Source: an uncultured Clostridia bacterium
GTDB taxonomy: Bacteria > Bacillota > Clostridia > Christensenellales > Borkfalkiaceae
DNA: 62,865 nucleotides
Direction: 5' to 3'
Assembly (NCBI GenBank): GCA_947630705.1
Contig: CANRIK010000008.1
Coordinates: 1-62,865, forward strand
Part shown: positions 34,181 through 43,366 of the stretch, piece by piece
Layout: every line of letters begins with the position of its first letter
Position numbering within the stretch: the first letter of the stretch is position 1
The notes under the pieces: model-generated
Database searches by the model: none
The model's input: only the letters and a program-made list of their open reading frames with translations
Told to the model about the DNA's origin: nothing
Position numbers and translations under genes: made by a program

Positions 34181-34621
34181 TTAAGTATCAATTCGTATCA
34201 TTTCTACCAGATTTCGGTTCCTGTATATCAAATCGGGTCTTTGAGTAAACCCCATCTTTTCCCAGAAGGCGTTGCCTTCTTCGTTGTGAGCAAAAACGAC
34301 CAAGTTGACTTTATTGATACCTTGCTCTTTTAGGGCTTTGAGAGCAGTTCCGACCATTTTTTTGCCTATGCCTTGCCTTCGGTAGTTCGGAGATACTGCC
34401 GTATGGCCGATATAGCCGCGACGACCGTCATGTCCTGTAAGAATTGCTCCGACGATACGACCATTATCCACTGCGACGAAACATGTGTCTGGATTCCGAG
34501 CGAGATACTTTGCAATACCTTCCCGTGAATCATCCAGATTGTTTAATCCCATACCGTGACAATTCAGCCATAGCTCATAGACGTTATCATAGTCGTCGAG
34601 TTGCATATGCCTTATTTCCAT
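34181..34621 (-). CDS. GNAT-family N-acetyltransferase
   Basis: 146 residues, a single GNAT domain. The acetyl-CoA loop is NYRRQGIGKKMVGTAL (Q/RxxGxG/A) near residue 80, preceded by the beta-4 strand YIGHTAVSP. The late motif FAHNEEGNAFWEKMGF is typical. Substrate unknown; relatives acetylate small amines or protein N-termini. GAGGAG lies 7 nt before the ATG. Upstream lies tRNA-Leu on the same strand with its own terminator. Confidence 0.92.
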   Translation of the reverse strand: MEIRHMQLDDYDNVYELWLNCHGMGLNNLDDSREGIAKYLARNPDTCFVAVDNGRIVGAILTGHDGRRGYIGHTAVSPNYRRQGIGKKMVGTALKALKEQGINKVNLVVFAHNEEGNAFWEKMGFTQRPDLIYRNRNLVEMIRIDT

Positions 34622-34738
34622 AGTTAATTCTCCTCAAACTTCGATTTGCCGCTCCGTTTAAATACAAAACATTATACCTTACCGCCGTAAAAAAATCAAC
34701 GGGGCTGAAAATAATTTAATGCCTTGTTTTTATGTAAA

Positions 34739-34773
34739 ATAACGCAAGCCTGATTTAGTTCGGCTTGCGTTAT
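34739..34773 (-). terminator. terminator after tRNA-Leu
   Basis: ATAACGCAAGCC (34739-34750) pairs with GGCTTGCGTTAT (34762-34773); on the minus strand TTTACATAAAAA follows. Confidence 0.7.
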
Positions 34774-34777
34774 TATC

Positions 34778-34860
34778 TGGTGCCGCCGACAGGGGTTGAA
34801 CCTGCACCCTCGCGGACAGGATTCTAAGTCCTGCGCGTCTGCCAATTCCGCCACGGCGGC
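34778..34860 (-). tRNA. tRNA-Leu (anticodon UAG)
   Basis: Complete cloverleaf on the minus strand with encoded CCA. The acceptor stem is GCCGCCG/CGGCGGC. The anticodon stem CAGGA/TCCTG holds the loop CTTAGAA, anticodon TAG. The long variable arm expected of tRNA-Leu (GTCCGCGAGGGTG) and the T arm (CAGGTTCAACCCCTG) are present. Confidence 0.97.
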
Positions 34861-35066
34861 AAAAAACTCAACATATTCCGACGTTTTCCGGCATGAACAT
34901 ATATTCTCATGCGCAGATTGACAAGTTATCACTTGCAGATATATTTTAATGTGCATGCATAAAAATGTCAACTCACTTCGTTCATAAAAAACGAAAACTG
35001 TGCGTAACGCTCCGTTTTCGTTGCGGCTATCGTCGTCGGATTTTACATGCTTTTCACATAATTATA

Positions 35067-35095
35067 TTGAAACTCCGCGAAAAATATGTTATTAT
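35067..35095 (+). promoter_or_regulatory. promoter of the ABC exporter operon
   Basis: TTGAAA (35067-35072), 17-bp spacer, TATTAT (35090-35095). The start falls near 35102, right at the AGGAG, so the leader is very short. Confidence 0.6.
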
Positions 35096-35112
35096 TTAAT
35101 CAGGAGATAATT

Positions 35113-35814
35113 ATGAGCTATATCACGCTTGAAAACGTATCTAAACAATATAAAGTGGGCGACATCACCGTAGACGCTTTGAAGGACGCCTCTTTCGAGC
35201 TCGAAAACGGCGAATTCGCCGTAGTTCTGGGCAGTTCGGGCGCGGGGAAGACCACTCTTCTGAATCTTTTGGGAGGCATGGACAGCGCCACTTCGGGTAA
35301 AATTTTACTCGACGGAAAGGACGTGACCGCTCTCGACAAGCGCGGCCTTACGGATTACCGCAGAAACGACGTGGGCTTTGTGTTTCAGTTCTATAACCTT
35401 ATGCCCAATCTTACCGCGCTCGAAAATGTGGAGATTGCCGTCGAAATATGCAAAAACCATCTCGATCCCGCTGAAATTTTGAAGGCGGTCGGTTTGGAGG
35501 ACAGATTGAACAATTTTCCGTCGCAGCTTTCCGGCGGAGAACAACAGCGCGTATCCATAGCCAGAGCGATAGCCAAAAATCCAAAACTTCTCCTCTGCGA
35601 CGAGCCCACCGGAGCCTTGGATTACGACACCGGCAAAAAGATTCTGAAACTTTTGTACGACGTCGCAAAGGAACGCCATAAATCCGTAATCACGGTTACG
35701 CACAATCAGGCGCTCAAAAACATGGCGGATAAGGTCATTCACATAAGAAGCGGAAAAATAGAGAGCATTGAAATTAATCCCAATCCCGTTCCCGTGGAAG
35801 AAATAGAATGGTGA
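35113..35814 (+). CDS. ABC transporter ATPase, MacB/LolD type
   Basis: 233 residues. Walker [11 protein letters not shown] (residues ~39-48), Q-loop [12 protein letters not shown], signature [14 protein letters not shown], Walker [13 protein letters not shown] and H-loop VTVTHN. The YNLMP and EPTGALD details place it with ATPases that power FtsX-like mechanotransmission exporters rather than importers. ATG 35113 follows AGGAG by 6 nt. Pairs with the permease four bases downstream. Such pairs in Firmicutes often export or sense antimicrobial peptides or handle surface proteins; the cargo here is unknown. Confidence 0.92.
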   Translation: MSYITLENVSKQYKVGDITVDALKDASFELENGEFAVVLGSSGAGKTTLLNLLGGMDSATSGKILLDGKDVTALDKRGLTDYRRNDVGFVFQFYNLMPNLTALENVEIAVEICKNHLDPAEILKAVGLEDRLNNFPSQLSGGEQQRVSIARAIAKNPKLLLCDEPTGALDYDTGKKILKLLYDVAKERHKSVITVTHNQALKNMADKVIHIRSGKIESIEINPNPVPVEEIEW

Positions 35815-35818
35815 TATA

Positions 35819-37774
35819 ATGAGGACCTATCTTAAAACTCTTGTGAGAACTTTCGAAAAGCATATTACTCGATTTTTGTCGATAATATTCATTGTTCTCG
35901 TCGCTCTCGGCTTCGTTTCCGGTCTGGGCACGGCTTCCGACAAAATAAGTTTGTCGCTCTCCGATTATTATAAGGAGAACAACGTCTGCGACTTTATAGT
36001 GAAGAGCACTGCCGAGAGGGGATTTTCCGACGACGACGTGCGGAAGCTCGAAGAAGTCTGCCCGTCTGCGCAGATGCAGACATTGGCAACCGTAGACGTG
36101 AATATGCCCGTCTCGGGCGAGAACAGACTCGTGCGTCTGTATTTTCTTGATTTCGACGAATGGACCATAAACTCCATACCTGAATACGACGTTTTATCCG
36201 GCAAAATGCCCGAAAACGAGAGCTACGCCCTCTCGGAAACGAGCGATAAACATATAAAGGGCGTGGAAATCGGGGAAAAAGTGACGCTCGACTTCGCGCA
36301 AATTCTCGAAGAATCCGCGCGGCTCAACGAAAGGGAGCTCGACAGCCTGACCAAACGTTTTCTCTCCACTCTCACGCCCGTTGAGGTGGAGATAAGCGGA
36401 GTGGTGCAGAGCCCCCTCACATTCGGAACGGACGGCGAGCCGGCGGCGGCAAAACTTTTAAACGGCGAGGATATGGAGATACCCGATACGGTCGGCGCGA
36501 TAAACGACCTCGTATGCGTGGACGATATACTGTATATCTCCAAGAAGGTCATACCCTCGGTGTTCAACATGAAAGTGCTGGGCACAACCGATATCTGGCT
36601 GGCTTCGGAGGACAGAGATCTTTTTTCGAATTTTTCCGACGGCTACAAAAAATATACGGACGGGGTCAAAAACGACATAATTTCGACGTTCACGGAGGAC
36701 GGGGAAGAGGGAGCGAAAGTGCTGACCCTGTACGATAACTATTCCTTCCATGCCCTTCACGAATACGGAGTCAAGGTAACTTTAATAGGCTATATTCTGA
36801 TGATTGCCTTCTTCTTTGTGACCGCTCTTGTAGTGCTCTCGTCAATGACCCGAATGCTCGACGAGGAGAGGCCGCAGATAGCCTGTCTGACTACTCTCGG
36901 CTATTCGCCCATGCGGATTATTTTCAAATATCTGCTGTTTGCGGCGATAGCGACGGGCGTGGGCAGCGGCGGAGCGTATTTCGTCGGGCTGTGGCTTGCA
37001 AATCTCATATATACGGTATTCAATTATTCGTTCATTATGCCTCCGATGACTTCCGCGGTAGCAGTGGAATTTTTCCTTATCATATTCGCTATTATAGTGG
37101 TTACGGCGCTTGCCGCCACTCTCTTTGCCGGCCTCGGACTTACGAACGAAAAGCCGGCCGAACTGCTCCGTCCCAAGCCTCCCAAGTCTGGCAGAAAGAC
37201 CGTGCTTGAAAAAATCCACGTCATTTGGAACAGGCTCTCTTTCAAATACAAATCCACCGTGCGAAATGTTTTGAGGTACAAGAGCCGATTCATAATGACG
37301 GTAGTCGCGGTAGCCGTATCCACCGCGCTGATTATGGCCGGATTGACTCTTTTGGACGTCTGCCTCTTCCGCGGCGTGGAGTCGCCCTCTATAATGGCGA
37401 TATCCTTGGTAATCGTGGTGTTTGCCGGTCTTTTTACTGCGGTCGTAATTTACACTCTGACGAATATAAATATAAGCGAGCGCAACAGAGAACTTGCCAC
37501 TTTGAAGGTGCTCGGCTATTTCGACGGCGAGGTCTCCGGATATATTTACAGGGAGATATATATTGATACCGTGATAGGCATAATCTTCGGATATCCGCTG
37601 TCTGCGCTCGTAATGTTCTTCTTGTTCAACATAATGAACGCTGGAACTTACGCAACCTTCATGTGGGCGGTTACCCCCGTGGTCGTATTGCTTTTTACCG
37701 CCGCAGTCACTCTGCTTTTACGCCGCAAAATAGTCAAAATCGATATGAACGAGAGCCTCAAAGCCATAGAATGA
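35819..37774 (+). CDS. FtsX/MacB-like ABC permease
   Basis: 651 residues. One helix near residues 17-38, then an extracytoplasmic domain of ~300 residues. Three helices follow at ~335-450, the first FtsX core. A linker leads to a second set that includes FAGLFTAVVIYTLTNINISERNRELATLKVLGY and a C-terminal VVLLFTAAVTLLLRR, with the NRELATLKVLGY coupling helix characteristic of FtsX domains. Unlike MacB it has the large soluble domain plus two FtsX cores, as in multi-span Firmicutes exporters. The preceding ATPase gene ends 4 bases earlier. Confidence 0.88.
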   Translation: MRTYLKTLVRTFEKHITRFLSIIFIVLVALGFVSGLGTASDKISLSLSDYYKENNVCDFIVKSTAERGFSDDDVRKLEEVCPSAQMQTLATVDVNMPVSGENRLVRLYFLDFDEWTINSIPEYDVLSGKMPENESYALSETSDKHIKGVEIGEKVTLDFAQILEESARLNERELDSLTKRFLSTLTPVEVEISGVVQSPLTFGTDGEPAAAKLLNGEDMEIPDTVGAINDLVCVDDILYISKKVIPSVFNMKVLGTTDIWLASEDRDLFSNFSDGYKKYTDGVKNDIISTFTEDGEEGAKVLTLYDNYSFHALHEYGVKVTLIGYILMIAFFFVTALVVLSSMTRMLDEERPQIACLTTLGYSPMRIIFKYLLFAAIATGVGSGGAYFVGLWLANLIYTVFNYSFIMPPMTSAVAVEFFLIIFAIIVVTALAATLFAGLGLTNEKPAELLRPKPPKSGRKTVLEKIHVIWNRLSFKYKSTVRNVLRYKSRFIMTVVAVAVSTALIMAGLTLLDVCLFRGVESPSIMAISLVIVVFAGLFTAVVIYTLTNINISERNRELATLKVLGYFDGEVSGYIYREIYIDTVIGIIFGYPLSALVMFFLFNIMNAGTYATFMWAVTPVVVLLFTAAVTLLLRRKIVKIDMNESLKAIE

Positions 37775-37855
37775 ACGGCGAGAGAGGAGCGGAACATATC
37801 GGAGTTACGGTTTTTACGCTGCCAAAAATTTACGTAGAAAAAATCAAACGCCCTA

Positions 37856-37884
37856 TTGAAATATATCTGCGGTTATGATATAAT
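37856..37884 (+). promoter_or_regulatory. promoter of the hydrogenase gene
   Basis: TTGAAA (37856-37861), 17-bp spacer, TATAAT (37879-37884) with TGA before the -10 (extended). Leader about 20 nt, with GGGAGAG before the ATG at 37913. Confidence 0.75.
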
Positions 37885-37912
37885 TTTATAGATAAACAAG
37901 GGAGAGTAAGAT

Positions 37913-39427
37913 ATGAAACAACAGAGCGTAGTCACAGAATTGAGAAAAAAGATCTTTACCGAAGTCGCGAGGGTCGCGTACGAATCGGAGCACGTTGCCA
38001 CCGATCTCGAAGAGATACCCTATCTCATAACGCCCGACGAAATTCCCAGATATCGCGAAAGCATATTCCGCGAGAGGCAGATAGCCGCCGAGCGCGTGCG
38101 CCTTGCAATGGGACTTTCGCTCCGTCCGGCCAACAGACCCGTAAATATCACTTCCGGAATATCGAAGAGCACAATAGCCGACAAGTATTACGAACCGCCT
38201 CTTATGCAGGTTATTCCGTCGGCTTGCGACAAGTGTCCGGATAACGAATATTTCGTCACCGACCAGTGCCGCGGCTGCGTGGCGCGTTCATGCGTCAAGA
38301 ACTGTCCCAAGGGCGCCGTCTCCATTGTGAACGGCAAGTCGTTCATCGACCAGTCGAAGTGCATAAAGTGCGGAAGATGCAAGGCGAGCTGTCCATACGA
38401 CGCGATAGCTCATCGCACCCGTCCGTGCGCTTCGGCATGCGGAATAAACGCCATTTCCACAGACGAATACGGCAGGGCGCATATAAACAACGACAAGTGC
38501 GTTGCGTGCGGACAGTGCATGTCGGCGTGTCCTTTCGGCGCGATTGCCGATAAATCGCAGATATTCCAGCTCATTCAGGCCATAAAGCAGGGAGACGAGG
38601 TAGTTGCCGCGGTAGCTCCCGCAATAATAGGTCAGTTCGGTCCCAAAGTGACGCCCGGGAAAATGAAATCAGGACTTCTCGCCCTCGGCTTCAAAGAGGT
38701 TTACGAAGTTGCGGTCGGAGCCGACGTCGGCTGTATCTCGGAGGCTCATCACTATGTAAAAGAGGTAAAAACGGGGCATCTTCCCTTCCTCTTTACAAGC
38801 TGCTGTCCGGCGTGGGCGGTGCTCGTAAAGACGCAGTTCCCCGACCTTGCCAGCGAAGTTTCGCAAGAGCTTACCCCCATGGTGGCGACTGCGCGCTCCA
38901 TAAAGGTCAACCGTCCGAATGCCAGAGTGGTATTCATAGGACCGTGCGCCGCCAAAAAGTTGGAGGCTTCGCGCCACGACGTGAAGAGCTACGTGGACTT
39001 TGTTCTGACATTCGAAGAGCTCGGCGGAATGTTCGCCGCGAAGAACTTGGTGCTTGAAGAACTCGAAGACCTCCCCATAAACTTTGAAGCGACGGGCGCC
39101 GGCAGAGGTTATGCATGCTCGGGCGGCGTTTCGCAGGCGATAGAAAAGTGCATAAACGAGTATTACCCGGGTACGGAAGTTAAGATAGCTCACGCTGAGG
39201 GTCTTGCGGATTGCAGAAAGGCTCTGACTCTCGCCAAGGCCGGCAAATATAACGGATATATGATAGAGGGCATGGGTTGCCCGGGCGGTTGCGTGGCCGG
39301 AGTCGGAACCATAATTCCTCCCGAACGCGCAAAAGTGGCGGTGGACCAGATGGTAAAATCCAGCGAGAAAGCCTTGCCGTCGAAAGATCTTGAAAATCTT
39401 GCCGAAGAGTTGTCGAAAATGCAATAA
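37913..39427 (+). CDS. monomeric [FeFe] hydrogenase
   Basis: 504 residues; reduces protons with reduced ferredoxin or the reverse. Residues ~1-95 are a lineage-type N-terminal domain. Residues ~100-215 carry Cys clusters for several [4Fe-4S] centres: CDKCPDN, CRGCVARSCVKNCP, CIKCGRCKASCP and CVACGQCMSACP. The H-cluster domain has all three signatures: TSCCPAW, GPCAAKKLE and MGCPGGCV. There is no C-terminal small-subunit extension. Features suggest the group B monomeric type common in gut fermenters, a tentative call. A strong terminator follows; the next gene is a probable ferredoxin-linked flavoprotein. Confidence 0.92.
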   Translation: MKQQSVVTELRKKIFTEVARVAYESEHVATDLEEIPYLITPDEIPRYRESIFRERQIAAERVRLAMGLSLRPANRPVNITSGISKSTIADKYYEPPLMQVIPSACDKCPDNEYFVTDQCRGCVARSCVKNCPKGAVSIVNGKSFIDQSKCIKCGRCKASCPYDAIAHRTRPCASACGINAISTDEYGRAHINNDKCVACGQCMSACPFGAIADKSQIFQLIQAIKQGDEVVAAVAPAIIGQFGPKVTPGKMKSGLLALGFKEVYEVAVGADVGCISEAHHYVKEVKTGHLPFLFTSCCPAWAVLVKTQFPDLASEVSQELTPMVATARSIKVNRPNARVVFIGPCAAKKLEASRHDVKSYVDFVLTFEELGGMFAAKNLVLEELEDLPINFEATGAGRGYACSGGVSQAIEKCINEYYPGTEVKIAHAEGLADCRKALTLAKAGKYNGYMIEGMGCPGGCVAGVGTIIPPERAKVAVDQMVKSSEKALPSKDLENLAEELSKMQ

Positions 39428-39431
39428 AGAT

Positions 39432-39460
39432 AAAGCCCCGAATTTTCGGGGCTTTTTAAA
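39432..39460 (+). terminator. terminator of the hydrogenase gene
   Basis: AAAGCCCCGAA (39432-39442) pairs with TTCGGGGCTTT (39445-39455), followed by further T residues. Confidence 0.9.
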
Positions 39461-39487
39461 AAACAATGTTTGGGGCATAATATCTGT

Positions 39488-40345
39488 ATGTACGATATAG
39501 CAATCATAGGCGGCGGTCCGGCCGGAGTATCCGCCGCGCTGAACGCAAAAATTCTCAACAAATCCTTTGTATGGCTGGGCAGCAGGGTCACTTCCAAAAA
39601 GGTCGAAAGAGCCGAGCTCATTAAAAATTATCCCGGGCTGCCGGACATAACGGGCGCGCAGCTTTCGTGGGCGCTCTCCAATCACGCTCAAAGCATGGGC
39701 GTGTACATCGAAGAATGTGTTGTCACGGGCGTATACGAAACCAACGGCTTTTTCACTCTCCTTGCGGGAGAAAAGACTTACGAGGCAAAGACCGTCGTTC
39801 TCTGTCTGGGAGTGGAGGCGGCGAAGCCTTTGGAGGGCGAGGAGGAGTTTCTCGGCAGAGGCGTCAGCTATTGCGCCACTTGCGACGGCGGCCTTTACAG
39901 GGGCAAAAGGATTGCGGTGGTCTGCACCGACAAGGCGTTCGAACACGAAATCGAGTATTTATGCTCCCTCGCCGCTCACTGTACGGTGTTTCCGATGTAC
40001 AGGAATTACGACATTAAGGCGGCCAACGCGGAGATAATATTGAAGGCGCCGTTGAAATATGTCGGAGACGTCAAAGTGAGAGAAGTTGTATACAAGGGCG
40101 GAAGCGTGTCGGCGGACGGCGTGTTCATACTTAAAAGCGCGGTATCTCCTTCTACGCTCGTGCACGGACTGAAAACGGACGGCGGACATATTTGCGTTGA
40201 CCGTGCCTGCTCCGCAAACATATCGGGAATATTTGCCGCAGGAGACTGCACGGGCCGCCCCTATCAGTACGTAAAGGCCGTCGGCGAGGGCAATGTAGCC
40301 GTTCACTCGGCGGTGGAATATCTTGCGGCGAGCGAGAAAAAATAG
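39488..40345 (+). CDS. thioredoxin reductase-like flavoprotein lacking the NADPH motif
   Basis: 285 residues, TrxB-like. FAD-binding IIGGGPAGVSAALNA opens the protein, the redox pair is CATC in SYCATCDGGLY, and the second FAD motif is GIFAAGDCTG. Where TrxB has the NADPH-binding GGGNSA and HRR motifs, this protein reads IAVVCTDKAFEHEIEYL and FPMYRNYD. The GxGxxA fingerprint and the arginines are gone. That is the mark of ferredoxin-dependent flavin thioredoxin reductases (FFTR/DTR) of Clostridia, and the neighbour is a ferredoxin-using hydrogenase. ATG 39488 is the domain start; no Shine-Dalgarno is seen and a CATAAT lies 7 bases before it. Confidence 0.82.
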   Translation: MYDIAIIGGGPAGVSAALNAKILNKSFVWLGSRVTSKKVERAELIKNYPGLPDITGAQLSWALSNHAQSMGVYIEECVVTGVYETNGFFTLLAGEKTYEAKTVVLCLGVEAAKPLEGEEEFLGRGVSYCATCDGGLYRGKRIAVVCTDKAFEHEIEYLCSLAAHCTVFPMYRNYDIKAANAEIILKAPLKYVGDVKVREVVYKGGSVSADGVFILKSAVSPSTLVHGLKTDGGHICVDRACSANISGIFAAGDCTGRPYQYVKAVGEGNVAVHSAVEYLAASEKK

Positions 40346-40386
40346 AATAGCGCACAATTCAGGGCGTTTTAAGGCTTTTATTCGGA

Positions 40387-40427
40387 GCGGCGGACGGCGC
40401 GAGGGCGGCGTCCGCCGCATATTTTTT
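40387..40427 (+). terminator. terminator of the flavoprotein gene
   Basis: GCGGCGGACG (40387-40396) pairs with CGTCCGCCGC (40409-40418), followed by ATATTTTTTC. Confidence 0.85.
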
Positions 40428-40435
40428 CAAACCGC

Positions 40436-40464
40436 TTGCAATATACGGTTTCGGGTGGTAAAAT
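40436..40464 (+). promoter_or_regulatory. promoter of the prmA operon, leaderless arrangement
   Basis: TTGCAA (40436-40441), 17-bp spacer, TAAAAT (40459-40464). The expected start coincides with the A of the prmA ATG at 40471, and there is no Shine-Dalgarno. Confidence 0.65.
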
Positions 40465-40470
40465 AATTGT

Positions 40471-41409
40471 ATGAAATTTTTGGAATACACTGTACATACG
40501 ACATCGGAGGGAAGCGAACTCGTGGCAGACGTCATGTGGCGATACACCAACTACGGTGTGGCGATCTCCGACGTAAAAGACGTAATAGCTCTTCAAAGCG
40601 ACAGGGCAATGTATTGGGACTATATCGACGAAGATATTTTAAAGGACAGGAAGGAGGCGCTCGTCAAGGCCTTCGTTCCCCTCGAAAAGGTCAACGAAAT
40701 ACTGCCCCGAATCCGCGCCGATCTGGAAGAACTGAAAGCAAACGGCGAGGGATATATAGACTTCGGTTCTCTCGAAACTTCTCGCCGTGAGGTCGAGGGT
40801 GACGATTGGATAGAGATATGGAAAAAGCATTTCCGTCCCATTCATCTCGGCAGAATAGTCGTCTGTCCCGAATGGATTGAATATGAAAAGCGCCCCGAAG
40901 AGGAGATAGTCAGACTCGATTCCAACATGGCGTTCGGCACGGGCGAGCACGAGACGACCGCAATGTGCGTAAAACTTTTGCAGGAATATCTCACTCCCGA
41001 GAGCGTATGTATAGACGTCGGTTGCGGAAGCGGAATTTTGGGAATATCCGCCGTAAAGCTGGGCGCGAAATGCGCGTATCTCACCGACATAGACTACGTT
41101 GCGGTGGCAAGCGCGCTTCACAACGCGGAAATAAACGGAGTGAAGGACAGGGTGGTGGTAGCCCATTCCAACCTCTTGGAGAACGCCGATATAAAGGGCG
41201 ATATCATGCTCGCAAACATTACTGCGGAAATTCTTACGGGTTTGGCTCCGTCCATTCCCAAAAATCTCAAAGAGGGCGGAACTCTGATATTGAGCGGAAT
41301 TATCGAGTCCAGATTGCAGATGGTGGAAGAAGCGTTTACCGCGCAGGGCCTTGCGCCGGATAAAAAGATAAAAGAGGGCGAATGGTACGCCCTTTCGTTC
41401 AAAGCATGA
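40471..41409 (+). CDS. prmA: ribosomal protein L11 methyltransferase
   Basis: 312 residues. PrmA methylates lysines and the N-terminus of ribosomal protein L11 with S-adenosylmethionine. The N-terminal recognition domain (to about residue 110) precedes the class I methyltransferase. Motif I is CIDVGCGSGILGI near residue 180, and the catalytic motif is MLANITAEIL. FGTGEHETT is the family-specific loop. The mRNA looks leaderless. It begins a six-gene run and overlaps rsmE by ATGA. Confidence 0.95.
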   Translation: MKFLEYTVHTTSEGSELVADVMWRYTNYGVAISDVKDVIALQSDRAMYWDYIDEDILKDRKEALVKAFVPLEKVNEILPRIRADLEELKANGEGYIDFGSLETSRREVEGDDWIEIWKKHFRPIHLGRIVVCPEWIEYEKRPEEEIVRLDSNMAFGTGEHETTAMCVKLLQEYLTPESVCIDVGCGSGILGISAVKLGAKCAYLTDIDYVAVASALHNAEINGVKDRVVVAHSNLLENADIKGDIMLANITAEILTGLAPSIPKNLKEGGTLILSGIIESRLQMVEEAFTAQGLAPDKKIKEGEWYALSFKA

Positions 41410-42134
41410 GTACGCCGCGCCGTTTTTTTGCGGAAAACATAGACTTTCCGGAAAGCGCCGAAGTCTGTCTCGAAGGCGAGGAATTTGCGCACGCAAAGAC
41501 CGTTCTTCGGGTGGAAGAGGGCTCGGAAATAGTGCTTTTGGACAACAGCGGCAGAGAGTATTCCGCAATAGTCCAAAAAATAGAGAAACGCCGACTTTTC
41601 GCGCACATAACGGGTTCGCAAGTGGGCGGAAAGGAGCCGCGAGTTGAAATATATCTGCTCTGCGGCGCCTTGAAGGGCGATAAGACCGAGTTCGTCGTGC
41701 AAAAGGCCACGGAACTCGGGGTGAGCAAAATAGGAGTTTTTTCCTCCGAATTCTGTTCGGCGTATATGAACGACAACAAGCTGGAAAGGTTGAATAAAGT
41801 GGCGCGCGAGGCGGCAAAACAGTGTCTGCGTTCGCGTGCGCCCGAGGTGACGTATTTTTCCGATTTGAATTCCGCGCTTCAATCGGCAAGGGAATATTCC
41901 GAAAAACTGTTCTTCTGCGAGTTTTCGAGCGGCTCGGAGGGCGACCTTTCGTCCATGAAGGGCCCGTTTGCCGCAGTCGTGGGCAGCGAAGGCGGATTTT
42001 CCGAAAGTGAATTTGCCCTTGCGAAGTCGCTTGGGTTTAAGGGAATGTCCCTCGGCAAAAGGATACTCCGCGCGGAGACGGCGGCGATAGCCGCGTGTTC
42101 GGTAATTTCGTATATTTCGGGGGAGCTCGGATGA
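41406..42134 (+). CDS. rsmE: 16S rRNA m3U1498 methyltransferase
   Basis: 242 residues. RsmE methylates N3 of U1498 in 16S rRNA. An N-terminal PUA-like domain (RRFFAENI, HAKTVLRVEEG) precedes a SPOUT knot with the signatures VVGSEGGFSESE and LGKRILRAETAAIAA. LGVSKIGVF and EAAKQCLR are also family marks. Start 41406 overlaps the prmA stop by 4 bases, and the stop overlaps mtaB by 4. Confidence 0.96.
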   Translation: MSTPRRFFAENIDFPESAEVCLEGEEFAHAKTVLRVEEGSEIVLLDNSGREYSAIVQKIEKRRLFAHITGSQVGGKEPRVEIYLLCGALKGDKTEFVVQKATELGVSKIGVFSSEFCSAYMNDNKLERLNKVAREAAKQCLRSRAPEVTYFSDLNSALQSAREYSEKLFFCEFSSGSEGDLSSMKGPFAAVVGSEGGFSESEFALAKSLGFKGMSLGKRILRAETAAIAACSVISYISGELG

Positions 42135-43366
42135 AGGCCTGCATATTCACCCTCGGCTGTAAGGTGAACGAGGTGGAGTCGGCGACGATGGCCGCCGCGC
42201 TCGAAGAGAACGGTTGGGAGGTCACCGACAAACTCTCCTATGCCGACATATATATTCTAAACACCTGCGCGGTGACTCGCGAAGCTGAAAAAAAGAGCCG
42301 ACAGCTGGTTGCGAGGGCAAGAAAATTCAATCCGTCCGCAAGGATTTTCGTCTGCGGCTGCGCCGTTCGGAAGGACGTCTCCGCGTTTGAAAGCAAGGGA
42401 GTTTACTTCGTAACGGGTGCGAGGGATAAATCTGAAACGGTCAAGGCCGTTTTCGACCTCTACGGCGGAGAGTGCGCCCGTCAACCCTATCCGAAGCAGA
42501 GCAAGACGCGCGCGTTCATAAAGATTCAGGACGGCTGTAACAATTTCTGTTCATACTGCATAATACCCTACCTGCGCGGCAGGGAAGTGTCGCGTCCGAT
42601 AGCCGAAATAGCGGCCGAAGTTGCCGCCTGCGACTGCCCCGAAATAGTTCTCACGGGGATAAATATCTCGTCTTACGACGACGGCGGAACGGGTCTCACG
42701 GGGCTTATAGAGGCTCTCTCCGACGTTAAAAAGCGCATACGGCTGGGCTCTTTGGAGTGCTCCGTAATCACCGACGGGTTTCTCTCGGCGCTCAAAAAAC
42801 TCCCCGATTTCGCGCCCCAATTCCATCTTTCGCTTCAAAGCGGTTCATCGGCAGTGCTGAAAGCCATGAACAGACGATATACTCGCGAAGAGTATTTGAA
42901 AAAGTGCGAGATGATTTACTCGTACTTTCCGGACGGAGCGGTGACGACCGATATAATATCCGGTTTTCCCACGGAGACGGAGCGAGATTTTGCGGAGAGT
43001 CTTTCGATTATTTCGGAAGTCGGCTTTGCGCGCGTGCACGCATTTTCCTATTCCCCTCGCGAGGGTACGGCGGCTTATAAATTGAAAGACTTGCCTCCGG
43101 ACGTAAAAAACGACAGGCTTTCCCGTCTGCTCGCCGCGGCGAAAGAGGCGGAGAAAAAATACGTTTTAAAGCACATGGGGTGCACTTTTTGCTTTATAGC
43201 GGAGGAATTCAAAGACGGAATGACCTCCGGTTATACGGGCAACTATATAAAAGTTTATCTAAACGGCGAATACGAAGCCGGAAAAAAATACAACGTCAAA
43301 CTTGTCGGCCTGCGCGACGACGGAGCGATTGCGGTAACGGAGAATGAGAATCAAGAAGGCTCTTAA
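42131..43366 (+). CDS. mtaB: tRNA t6A37 methylthiotransferase MtaB
   Basis: 411 residues. Radical-SAM enzyme that turns t6A37 of tRNA into ms2t6A. The N-terminal domain with three Cys (FTLGCKVNEVES, NTCAVT, CGCAV) holds one [4Fe-4S] cluster. The radical-SAM motif CNNFCSYC (near 136) holds the second. FHLSLQSGS and DIISGFPTETERDF are family marks, and a C-terminal TRAM-like region ends the protein. prmA-rsmE-mtaB is a recurrent order in Firmicutes, all acting on the translation machinery. It overlaps prsW by 23 bases. Confidence 0.95.
   Translation: MKACIFTLGCKVNEVESATMAAALEENGWEVTDKLSYADIYILNTCAVTREAEKKSRQLVARARKFNPSARIFVCGCAVRKDVSAFESKGVYFVTGARDKSETVKAVFDLYGGECARQPYPKQSKTRAFIKIQDGCNNFCSYCIIPYLRGREVSRPIAEIAAEVAACDCPEIVLTGINISSYDDGGTGLTGLIEALSDVKKRIRLGSLECSVITDGFLSALKKLPDFAPQFHLSLQSGSSAVLKAMNRRYTREEYLKKCEMIYSYFPDGAVTTDIISGFPTETERDFAESLSIISEVGFARVHAFSYSPREGTAAYKLKDLPPDVKNDRLSRLLAAAKEAEKKYVLKHMGCTFCFIAEEFKDGMTSGYTGNYIKVYLNGEYEAGKKYNVKLVGLRDDGAIAVTENENQEGS

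Noticed and set aside
34696-34971. 91-codon minus-strand frame
   Set aside because: Covers tRNA-Leu and its terminator.
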